Part shown: positions 1 to 5,771 of the stretch, piece after piece | Position numbering within the stretch: position 1 is the stretch's first letter | Layout of the letters: the number at the start of each line of letters is the position of its first letter | Assembly: GCA_902826385.1 (NCBI GenBank) | Contig: CADEEU010000016.1 | Location: 1 to 8,950, forward strand | Direction: 5' to 3' | Origin: an uncultured Acidobacteriota bacterium | Lineage (GTDB): Bacteria; Acidobacteriota; Blastocatellia; Pyrinomonadales; Pyrinomonadaceae | Length of the DNA: 8,950 bases | Made by a program: the position numbers and the translations under genes | The notes under the pieces: generated by a model | Seen by the model: the letters and a program-made list of their open reading frames with translations, nothing else | Told to the model about the DNA's origin: nothing | Databases searched by the model: none

Positions 1-159
1 GAATGGACTTATAAACAGATCAAACCGCGTACCTACGAACTGACGGTTCCGCTGCTTGAGATCGCAACGAGAAAATACGGCAAAGAAGAGTTCTCAAAAA
101 CGGCGGTGAAGATCGGACACAACGACAAAGAATCCTATCGTAACCTAGGCTTTTATTAA
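1..159 (+). CDS. 3' end of an unrecognised gene (partial)
   Basis: Only the last 52 codons are present, ending in TAA at 157-159. The frame is open from base 1 and the stop lies one base before the kduI start, so it is probably the upstream member of the same operon. The peptide is basic and mostly helical-looking, with a stretch rich in Lys and Glu, and ends NLGFY. I see no signal peptide, membrane segment or catalytic motif in what is left. By position it may be another uronate or pectin catabolism enzyme, but that is guilt by association only and I do not recognise the family. Confidence 0.7.
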   Translation, partial: EWTYKQIKPRTYELTVPLLEIATRKYGKEEFSKTAVKIGHNDKESYRNLGFY

Positions 160-160
160 T

Positions 161-1003
161 ATGTTCAGAAAGACCTTTTACGCGACGAGTCCCAAGAATC
201 TTCACGCGGCGACGAACGACGATCTTCGTGACGATTATCTGATCACCGATCTTTTCGCCACCGGCGAGATCAGGTTGAACTATCTTCACTACGAACGATT
301 CGTTATCGGCGGAGCGGCCCCGACCGACAACCCCCTGTCGCTGCCGCGTCAGACTGAACCCGAGTCGGCGAAAGGAAATCCTTTCCTGGAACGTCGCGAA
401 CTCGGCGTTGTTAACGTCGGCGCATCGGATGGGCGCGTCACGGTTGATGGCGAAACATTCGTGCTCAAGCCGAAAGATGGACTCTATATTCCGATGGGCA
501 GCGAAGACGTTTCGTTCGAATCGGTCGGCGACACGACGCATTTTTACCTCGCGTCGACTCCCGCTCACGCCCGATTCGAGCTCAAACATATCTCGATCGA
601 CCAAGCCGTTCCGCTCGAGCTCGGCGGTACGGACAATGCCAATGAGCGTACGGTTTATCAGTATGTCGTTCCCGCTGTTTGCCAGTCCTCACAATTGCTT
701 CTAGGGCTTACCTCGCTGAAACACGGAAGCGTGTGGAACACGTGTCCGCCGCATCTTCACGATCGCCGCTCGGAGATCTACTTCTATTTCGACTTGAAAG
801 AAGGTCAGCGGATCATGCACTTCATGGGCGAGCCGGATAACCTCCGCCACATTGCCATCGACAATAATTCGGCAGTCGCGTCGCCGCCATGGTCGATTCA
901 CATGGGCGTCGGCACGACGAACTATACCTTCATCTGGGCGATGGGCGGCGAAAATCTCGACTACAAAGACATGAACGTGCTCGATATCTGCCAGTTGGTC
1001 TAG
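161..1003 (+). CDS. kduI: 5-dehydro-4-deoxy-D-glucuronate isomerase (KduI)
   Basis: This cytoplasmic enzyme isomerises 5-keto-4-deoxyuronate to 2,5-diketo-3-deoxygluconate in the pectin and unsaturated-uronate pathway. The product has 280 residues, almost the same as the E. coli enzyme (278). It keeps the cupin-type zinc site: H198 and H200 in CPPHLHDRR, E205 in SEIYFYF, and H247 in WSIHMG, each offset by two from the E. coli ligands. The C-terminal part TNYTFIWAMGGENLDYKDMN is typical of the family. The ATG at 161 follows the upstream TAA by one base, so translation is probably coupled; there is no strong Shine-Dalgarno. Its stop is one base from the next ATG, giving a compact operon with the uronyl hydrolase that produces its substrate. 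No disruption is seen. Confidence 0.96.
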   Translation: MFRKTFYATSPKNLHAATNDDLRDDYLITDLFATGEIRLNYLHYERFVIGGAAPTDNPLSLPRQTEPESAKGNPFLERRELGVVNVGASDGRVTVDGETFVLKPKDGLYIPMGSEDVSFESVGDTTHFYLASTPAHARFELKHISIDQAVPLELGGTDNANERTVYQYVVPAVCQSSQLLLGLTSLKHGSVWNTCPPHLHDRRSEIYFYFDLKEGQRIMHFMGEPDNLRHIAIDNNSAVASPPWSIHMGVGTTNYTFIWAMGGENLDYKDMNVLDICQLV

Positions 1004-1004
1004 C

Positions 1005-2111
1005 ATGCACCGCATCTTTTCGATAGGTTTTCTTGGCATCGTTTTCTCGATGTCGGTTCTTGCTCAGTCCGCCGATCTTTTTAAACGAAAAGAGATCGAG
1101 CGGCGGATGATATCGGTGGCGAAGTGGCAGCTCGCCAATCCGAAACACGAACTCTTCGATTGGACCAACGGCGCATTTTACGCAGGCGTCTTCGCGGCTT
1201 ACGAGACAACCAAATCGAAGGAGATCTGGGACGCTCTAGTCGCAATGGGCGAGAAGAATAATTGGAGACCGGGAAAACGCTTCGACCACGCAGACGATAT
1301 CGTGATCAACCAGACATATCTCGATATGTACCGGATCACGAAAGACAAAAAGATGCTTCAGCCGACGATCGATGTGGTCGAAAAGATCAAAGCCGAAGGA
1401 TCGAAAGGCCGCGAAGTCGAACGCCACGGCATCATCTGGTGGTGGTGTGACGCGCTGTTCATGGCCCCGCCGACTCTCGCGAAACTTGCCGAGATAACAG
1501 GCGACAAGTCATACCTTGCGCTGAACGATAAATACTTTCGCGAAACTTACGACCGGTTATATGACGAAGACGAGCGTCTCTACGCACGCGACGCATCGTT
1601 CCTTATCGGCGAAAAAGGCGAAGGGAAGTTAGAGGCGAACGGCAAAAAGATCTTCTGGAGTCGCGGTAACGGCTGGGTGATGGGCGGCCTCGTCCGGCTG
1701 CTAGAAGAGCTACCGAAGAATCATCCGACGCGCCAATTCTATCTAAAGCAGTTTCGCGATATGGCCGATCGTATCGTTGAACTGCAGCAGCCTGACGGTT
1801 TTTGGCGTGCGAGCCTGCTTGATCCGACCTCATATCCCGGAGGCGAAAGCAGCGGTACCGGTTTCTATACGTACTCACTCGCTTGGGGCATCAACAATAA
1901 GATCTTAAACCGAAAGAAGTTCGAGCCCTTCGTAAGAAAAGCGTGGACGGGCCTGAACACGCTTTTACACTCCGACGGAAAGGTCGGCTGGACTCAACCG
2001 ATCGGCGCCGATCCGCGGCGTAACTTCAATGCCGACAGTTGGGAAGTCTACGGCGCCGGAGCCTACCTGCTTGCCGGTTCCGAGATCGTGAAGCTTCTAG
2101 AATTTGCTTGA
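1005..2111 (+). CDS. Exported GH88/GH105-family unsaturated uronyl (rhamnogalacturonyl) hydrolase
   Basis: The product has 368 residues and a signal peptide: MHR, a hydrophobic stretch at about 4-19, and probable cleavage after VLA (20) before QSADLF. The rest is an alpha/alpha barrel of the GH88/GH105 type. Recognisable elements are WTNGAFYAG (53-61), FDHADDIVINQTYLDMY (93-109), IIWWWCDALFMAPP (143-156), FWSRGNGWVMGGL (217-229) and ESSGTGFYTYSLAWG (281-295). The candidate catalytic acids are D97/D98 and D149, judged from motif position. Family members hydrolyse the terminal 4,5-unsaturated uronic acid from lyase-generated oligosaccharides, by hydration of the double bond. The released sugar rearranges to the KduI substrate, which matches the neighbour one base upstream. 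Rhamnogalacturonan or plain galacturonan specificity cannot be told from sequence alone. The protein is full length. Confidence 0.92.
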   Translation: MHRIFSIGFLGIVFSMSVLAQSADLFKRKEIERRMISVAKWQLANPKHELFDWTNGAFYAGVFAAYETTKSKEIWDALVAMGEKNNWRPGKRFDHADDIVINQTYLDMYRITKDKKMLQPTIDVVEKIKAEGSKGREVERHGIIWWWCDALFMAPPTLAKLAEITGDKSYLALNDKYFRETYDRLYDEDERLYARDASFLIGEKGEGKLEANGKKIFWSRGNGWVMGGLVRLLEELPKNHPTRQFYLKQFRDMADRIVELQQPDGFWRASLLDPTSYPGGESSGTGFYTYSLAWGINNKILNRKKFEPFVRKAWTGLNTLLHSDGKVGWTQPIGADPRRNFNADSWEVYGAGAYLLAGSEIVKLLEFA

Positions 2112-2174
2112 TCGATTCCTAAGTGAATCCGTCCTCAACCGCAAGCTGATATTATTGTCTCGGAATACTCATAC

Positions 2175-2180
2175 GGAGGA
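2175..2180 (+). promoter_or_regulatory. Shine-Dalgarno GGAGGA selecting a TTG start
   Basis: GGAGGA lies five bases before TTG at 2186-2188. It decides the start of the aldo/keto reductase, because the frame begins there with the expected N-terminal strand (QYRRFGRTG) and no upstream ATG fits. Confidence 0.8.
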
Positions 2181-2185
2181 TCGCT

Positions 2186-3157
2186 TTGCAGTACAGAAGA
2201 TTTGGACGAACCGGCTGGCAGGTCAGCGAGATCGGATACGGGATGTGGGGAATGGTCGCGTGGTCTGGCTCGGACGACGAAGAGTCGATGACATCGCTGC
2301 AACGCGCCGCCGACCTCGGCTGCACATTTTTCGACACCGCATTCGCCTACGGGAACGGCAGAAGCGAGGGATTGCTCGGAAAGCTGGTCAAGGCGAATCC
2401 TGACAAGAAACTCTACACCGCGACGAAGGTCCCACCGAAAGATCTGCGTTGGCCGGCTCCCGCGGATGCTACGCTTGACGACTGCTACCCGCCCGATCAC
2501 ATCGAGGAATATCTGCACAAGAGCCTCGCGAACGCCGGCGTCGAATCTTTCGATCTGCTGCAGTTTCACACCTGGAACGATAAGTGGGCAGACGATGATC
2601 GGTGGGCGAAAAAGCTGAGCGATCTAAAATCGCAGGGTTTGATTAACGCCGTCGGCATCTCTATCAACCGTTGGGAACCGTGGAACGGCATTGAAGCGAT
2701 AAAGACCGGTGCGATCGACTCCGTTCAGGTCATCTACAATATCTTCGACCAAAATCCCGAAGATCAGCTTTTCCCCGTCTGCCGCGAATACGACGTCGCC
2801 GTGATCGCCCGCGTTCCGTTCGACGAAGGCACGCTTACGGGCACGATCACCAAAGACTCGACGTTTCCAGCCGACGACTGGCGAAGCACTTATTTCTCGC
2901 CCGAGAATCTTGCCGCGAGCGTCGATCGCGTCGAGGCTCTCAGGCGGCTTGTTCCGGCCGACTCGACGCTCCCGGAAATGGCTTTGCGATTTATCCTTAG
3001 CGAACCGACAGTGAGCACCATAATTCCGGGAATGAGAAAGACACGCAACGTCGAGGCGAACCTCGCCGCCAGTGACGCCGGACCGCTTCCGGCCGATCTA
3101 CTCGAAAAGCTCCGCCCGCACCGATGGGTTCGAAAACCCGCTCCATGGTCGGCTTGA
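2186..3157 (+). CDS. Aldo/keto reductase family oxidoreductase
   Basis: The product has 323 residues and begins at TTG behind a GGAGGA site. It is a TIM-barrel NAD(P)H-dependent reductase. The opening MQYRRFGRTGWQVSEIGYGMWG is characteristic of the family. The catalytic tetrad is visible: D50 in FFDTAFAYG, Y55 in the same motif, K81 in TATKVPP and H128 in LLQFHTW. Later landmarks are the strand AVGISI (155-160) and the cofactor-binding end with the ALRFILSEP and STIIPGMRKTRNVEANL segments (266-293). It lies 74 bp after the hydrolase on the same strand, so it may share its transcript or have its own promoter. Its substrate cannot be read from sequence; a role in sugar or uronate reduction is only suggested by context. 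No lesion is seen. Confidence 0.93.
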   Translation: MQYRRFGRTGWQVSEIGYGMWGMVAWSGSDDEESMTSLQRAADLGCTFFDTAFAYGNGRSEGLLGKLVKANPDKKLYTATKVPPKDLRWPAPADATLDDCYPPDHIEEYLHKSLANAGVESFDLLQFHTWNDKWADDDRWAKKLSDLKSQGLINAVGISINRWEPWNGIEAIKTGAIDSVQVIYNIFDQNPEDQLFPVCREYDVAVIARVPFDEGTLTGTITKDSTFPADDWRSTYFSPENLAASVDRVEALRRLVPADSTLPEMALRFILSEPTVSTIIPGMRKTRNVEANLAASDAGPLPADLLEKLRPHRWVRKPAPWSA

Positions 3158-3195
3158 GCCAAAACGAAGTCTCTTTCCAGTCCCGCTGAGGAAAA

Positions 3196-3223
3196 GAAAA
3201 AAGGCGACTCGACCGAATCGCCT
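3196..3223 (-). terminator. Rho-independent terminator of the truncated tRNA-Asn
   Basis: On the minus strand a hairpin with arms AGGCGA (3223-3218) and TCGCCT (3207-3202) is followed by a run of T (complement of the A run at 3196-3202). The T run lies only on this side, so it terminates minus-strand transcription coming from the tRNA whose 3' end is at 3233, and not the aldo/keto reductase on +. Confidence 0.7.
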
Positions 3224-3232
3224 CTCAAAAAT

Positions 3233-3277
3233 TGGCTCCGCAGGTAAGACTCGAACTTACAACCCTTCGGTTAACAG
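3233..3277 (-). tRNA. 3' fragment of tRNA-Asn(GTT), probable attachment-site core
   Basis: Read on the minus strand from 3277 to 3233, these 45 nt match the second half of a bacterial tRNA-Asn. They give the anticodon loop CTGTTAA with anticodon GTT, the 3' anticodon stem CCGAA, a variable loop, a T arm with stem GTAAG/CTTAC around TTCGAGT, the 3' acceptor strand CTGCGGA, discriminator G and encoded CCA. The T stem pairs perfectly. Upstream of the loop the sequence departs at once: the bases where the 5' anticodon stem should be read GGCTT instead of the required TTCGG, and no D arm or 5' acceptor strand follows. The gene is therefore cut at about tRNA position 32. A cut here with the native terminator still attached is the usual footprint of tRNA-targeted integration. 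Confidence 0.88.
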
Positions 3278-3545
3278 AAGCCACTATTTCCCGTTTTTTG
3301 CGGTCTCTCGACGCTACTTAACTACCTTTTCTCCAACAACTTACGACCATTTCGCCAACGCCGTGACAACCCGTGCTAAATGATGAAAAATAGTCAAATT
3401 TTGACCAGTTATGTCACAATCCATGACACAATTTTCAACTCAATTCTAACTGTAGTTTGGTAACGGTAGGCTTCGAACGGAGGGCGTCAGCAATCAGTTA
3501 AGTCACATTTCAACCCGGCGACTCGCCACCAATATACACCCACCT
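3278..3545. other. Gene-free island end with small inverted repeats
   Basis: I find no convincing gene here. The stretch holds a 13-base near-palindrome GTCAAATTTTGAC at 3393-3405, an inverted repeat TGTCA/TGACA at 3412-3416 and 3424-3428, and a related TGACAA at 3364-3369, all within about 70 bp and 85-155 bp from the tRNA fragment. Recombinase arm sites would be expected at such a place, but nothing in the window proves that use. GGCGACTCGCC at 3517-3527 forms a short palindrome just past the end of the AbiEii-like gene without a T run, so it is not a clear terminator. Confidence 0.4.
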
Positions 3546-4523
3546 TCACAGCGATGCAATATTCCAATCGATCGATTTCAATCTGTTGCGGATCAGATCT
3601 AACGACTGCAATATCTCCTCATCAATAGGTAACTCTCCGTAAACCAAGTTTGCGAAATCTGAATTGTAGACCGGGCTTAGCTTTTCCCAAACGCCCTCGA
3701 GATCGCGGAAGATCATCGCGTCGGTCGGATGATGAACTAGCCACTTATTATTGTTTCGGAAACTTATGGCGTCGTCGTTGCCGACTTTTAGCATCATCAC
3801 TTCAAACGCGGATGAATCAAAAAAATCACGAACGTTCGCATGCTGTAGGAGTTTGTGGAGATCGTAAGTATGCCTGATCTTCTTCTTAAGGTCCTCTAAC
3901 GGATCCGCAGTATAGGAGAATCGGACCAAGCTCATTATCTTTTCACAGAACGTTCGAGTCGTATCTAGTACCTTGACCTCGAATGATGTCATCCCAAACT
4001 CTTCCGCGATCCCCGCCTGTGCGTTGCTCGCCATCATGTCACCCGTAAGCGTACTGTGCATTTGGTTTGAAGAGGGTTCGTAATTTCCAAGCCATGTTGA
4101 TTCAAGGACGATCACGTCTCGAATCTGTCCGAGATCACCAGGCATCTCTTTGTTGTAGGTGTGAGCCGTCTTGCGGATCATGCCAAACTTATTGGTGATG
4201 CCTTCGATCTCGACCTCGGGCAGTATCGCGTTAACCAAGTTGCTTATCTTCTTCAGCTTAGTCTTCATTCGGCTATCCGATTCACCGTCGTTACGCAGCA
4301 CGACGAGGTCTACATCCTCCGAGAATCGGTCGATCAACTTGCTTTTGGACAAAGCAGTCCCACCCTTGAAGATCGTTTCCTTGCCGATCTCATCGCTGAA
4401 TATCGCCCACAAGACAAAAGTTACCCAGTAGTCCTTCTCGACGTATACCGCAGGGAGTCCCAACTGATCCGCTGTAAACTGCACCGCTTGCCGAAATAGA
4501 GTTTTGTTCTCGTGCAAGTTCAT
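3546..4523 (-). CDS. abiEii: AbiEii-family nucleotidyltransferase toxin of a type IV toxin-antitoxin pair
   Basis: The product has 325 residues from the ATG at 4523. AbiEii-type proteins belong to the DNA polymerase beta-like nucleotidyltransferase fold; characterised relatives act as growth inhibitors, giving abortive infection when phage attack. The motifs seen are IFKGGTALSK (51-60) and RFSEDVDL (66-73) with the paired acids D70 and D72, a later conserved lysine-containing stretch KVLDTTRTFCEKI (184-196), and RHTYDLHKLLQH (217-228). These match the four-motif layout of AbiEii. An in-frame GTG at 4535 would add four residues, but the ATG shares an ATGA with the stop of the upstream antitoxin gene and has AAGTGGA upstream, so I prefer it. 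Residues and length look complete, so the toxin is probably functional. Confidence 0.9.
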   Translation of the reverse strand: MNLHENKTLFRQAVQFTADQLGLPAVYVEKDYWVTFVLWAIFSDEIGKETIFKGGTALSKSKLIDRFSEDVDLVVLRNDGESDSRMKTKLKKISNLVNAILPEVEIEGITNKFGMIRKTAHTYNKEMPGDLGQIRDVIVLESTWLGNYEPSSNQMHSTLTGDMMASNAQAGIAEEFGMTSFEVKVLDTTRTFCEKIMSLVRFSYTADPLEDLKKKIRHTYDLHKLLQHANVRDFFDSSAFEVMMLKVGNDDAISFRNNNKWLVHHPTDAMIFRDLEGVWEKLSPVYNSDFANLVYGELPIDEEILQSLDLIRNRLKSIDWNIASL

Positions 4524-5245
4524 ACGATGTTCCACTTCTCAGCGGTTTGCAGGGCATTGCCGGCGCCGGCCAATTTGTATTTCGTGATCGGGTTGAGGGA
4601 TTGGAACAGCCGGTCGGTTAATTCCGTTTTCCTCATTTGGTCGAGGAGAGCCCCCAACAAAGCCCGCGTTGCCGGCGGATACTTCAGCGCAAGTCGGACC
4701 AACGACATTTGCTCTTTGTCATCGAGCCGTCTCAGAATGGCCAGTAATCGTTTGCAGCTGGCTTCGATCGTCGTGTCCGGGATCTTCTTGATGTATCTCA
4801 CGGCATCCAAGATCTGTAAGAGCGGAACATTCTCTTTTGTGATCGTGTTTCTCTGTTGGATGAAAGTGATCGTATAGCGCTCTCGTTTGAAGCTAGGTCG
4901 GATTTGGTTCTTCCCGATTTGCAGGGTGTTGCTAACCTGTGTCGTTAGCCCCAGTTGATTGTAAATACTCAGTCCGGTCAGATAACCGATGATCTTGCCG
5001 TTTTCCTCCAACAGGTCCTTGACGATTTGTCGTCGGTCCGGCTGCAGATCTCCAAATGGAGTGCTCTCAGGTTTGTAGAATCTCCCCTTCGATAGCTTGG
5101 CTATCTTCCCCGCCGCAGCCATCCGGTTGAGAGCCTTGATAACGGCTTCCTTTTTCCGAGCATCCTTCTCAAGGTCTCCGTAGGTGAAAACATACCCACG
5201 CGGAAACCTATCGATCGTACTCATGACATCGCTCACCGTGCTCAT
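4520..5245 (-). CDS. abiEi: AbiEi-family antitoxin / transcriptional repressor (DUF6088-like)
   Basis: The product has 241 residues. The N-terminal part (about 11-58) is a winged-helix type domain with the segment RFPRGYVFTYGDL, a helix AVIKALNRMAAAGKIAKL and the wing SKGRFYKP. It is followed by the family-typical GKIIGYLTGLSIYNQLGLTTQ (83-103) and a helical C-terminal half. AbiEi proteins neutralise the AbiEii toxin without stable binding and repress their own operon by binding inverted repeats in the promoter. Such a repeat is present 34 bp upstream. The stop TGA overlaps the toxin ATG, so the two are translationally coupled. The start is uncertain: ATG 5245 lacks a clear Shine-Dalgarno and lies only a few bases after the predicted transcription start, whereas the in-frame ATG at 5224 (residue 8) has GGTGAG seven bases before it. 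Confidence 0.87.
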   Translation of the reverse strand: MSTVSDVMSTIDRFPRGYVFTYGDLEKDARKKEAVIKALNRMAAAGKIAKLSKGRFYKPESTPFGDLQPDRRQIVKDLLEENGKIIGYLTGLSIYNQLGLTTQVSNTLQIGKNQIRPSFKRERYTITFIQQRNTITKENVPLLQILDAVRYIKKIPDTTIEASCKRLLAILRRLDDKEQMSLVRLALKYPPATRALLGALLDQMRKTELTDRLFQSLNPITKYKLAGAGNALQTAEKWNIV

Positions 5246-5255
5246 ACCGATCTAC

Positions 5256-5284
5256 AGAATACGGGAGTTCTGGAGGAATGTCCA
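5256..5284 (-). promoter_or_regulatory. Sigma70-like promoter of the abiE operon
   Basis: On the minus strand TGGACA (5284-5279, five of six matches to TTGACA) is separated by exactly 17 bp from TATTCT (5261-5256, four of six matches to TATAAT). The predicted start of transcription at about 5249 gives a very short leader to ATG 5245, or about 25 nt to ATG 5224. The -35 box lies within one arm of the inverted repeat listed next. Confidence 0.65.
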
Positions 5285-5308
5285 GTTCTTTCACAAATAA
5301 ACTGGACA
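5279..5308. promoter_or_regulatory. Inverted repeat, candidate AbiEi operator
   Basis: TGTCCAGTT at 5279-5287 and its exact reverse complement AACTGGACA at 5300-5308 are separated by 12 bp, giving arm centres about two helical turns apart. The near arm contains the -35 hexamer of the abiE promoter. A dimer or pair of AbiEi molecules bound here would block polymerase, as reported for other AbiEi proteins that bind inverted repeats in their own promoter. Binding here is inference. Confidence 0.6.
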
Positions 5309-5352
5309 ATGTTGTCAGCGAGAGACAATGCCTCTACCATTCCTTGGCCCCA

Positions 5353-5396
5353 AAATGCGACACAAATGCGACACAAATGCGACATGAATGCGACAA
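5353..5396. repeat. Four tandem 11-bp repeats (consensus AAATGCGACAC)
   Basis: Units start at 5353, 5364, 5375 and 5386. The first two are identical, the third ends in AT and the fourth reads GAATGCGACAA, so TGCGAC recurs every 11 bp, about one helical turn. They lie about 110-150 bp upstream of abiEi. They could be an iterated protein-binding site or a slipped-strand repeat; the sequence does not decide between these. Confidence 0.8.
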
Positions 5397-5771
5397 GGGC
5401 TTCGACTAGTCGATTCGCATTTACCTCAATCGGACATGGGACGAGCCGAATCGCGAACCTTGATGCGGCTGATTGCAAGCCGAGGCGTCGGCTAATTGAA
5501 AGTCCAGAGCAAGGCTAATAGTAAGTCGAAAATGCAGGCCACTGATAGGGCATACGCGCAACTATATCCCACAAAACGCCATGTCCCAGATTCCGGGACG
5601 GCCAATATCTGGGACGATCTTGGCGAAAGTGTGGCTCGTTCGGCTGCGTCATCGCATCTCCTCTCCGCTGGGTCGGTGATTGCGCCAAGATGCAATTAAC
5701 TTGACCTCGCAGGTATCTCCACCTAAATTGGTCGAGTAGCCCCGCGATATCTCGACTGGCTCTCACAGCAA
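5397..5771. other. Gene-poor spacer between abiE and the DUF2779 gene
   Basis: Short open frames occur but none has a convincing product. One of 67 codons from TTG 5496 to 5699 on + contains NIWDDLG, faintly like the start of some XRE antitoxins, but the rest does not match and its start has no good ribosome binding site. The main structure is a dyad: GTCCCAGAT at 5583-5591 and ATCTGGGAC at 5607-5615, 15 bp apart, with a further GGGAC at 5595-5599 in the spacer. No T run follows on either strand, so it reads as a binding site and not a terminator. The promoter of the next gene should lie in the last 150 bp but I could not choose one. Confidence 0.45.

Noticed and set aside
20..604. A 194-codon minus-strand frame across the kduI start.
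   Set aside because: It is antisense to a gene with complete KduI motifs and its peptide has no recognisable domain.
3202..3223. The hairpin as terminator of the aldo/keto reductase on +.
   Set aside because: On + it is followed by CTCAAAAA and not a T run. The T run is on the minus strand, so it serves the tRNA.
3459..3532. A possible decayed tRNA: the + strand has TTCAACC followed by GCCACCA, and the minus strand has GTTCGAAG followed by GTTACCA.
   Set aside because: On neither strand do the T-stem arms pair, and no acceptor strand or anticodon arm fits. The match is limited to short motifs.
5353..5396. A CRISPR array.
   Set aside because: Units are only 11 bp and directly adjacent without spacers, and no cas genes are present. 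It is a simple tandem repeat.
5496..5699. A 67-codon + strand frame with NIWDDLG, suggesting a remnant XRE antitoxin.
   Set aside because: The motif lies in the middle and not near the start, the rest does not resemble a helix-turn-helix, and the TTG start lacks a ribosome binding site. Kept only as a remark on the spacer.
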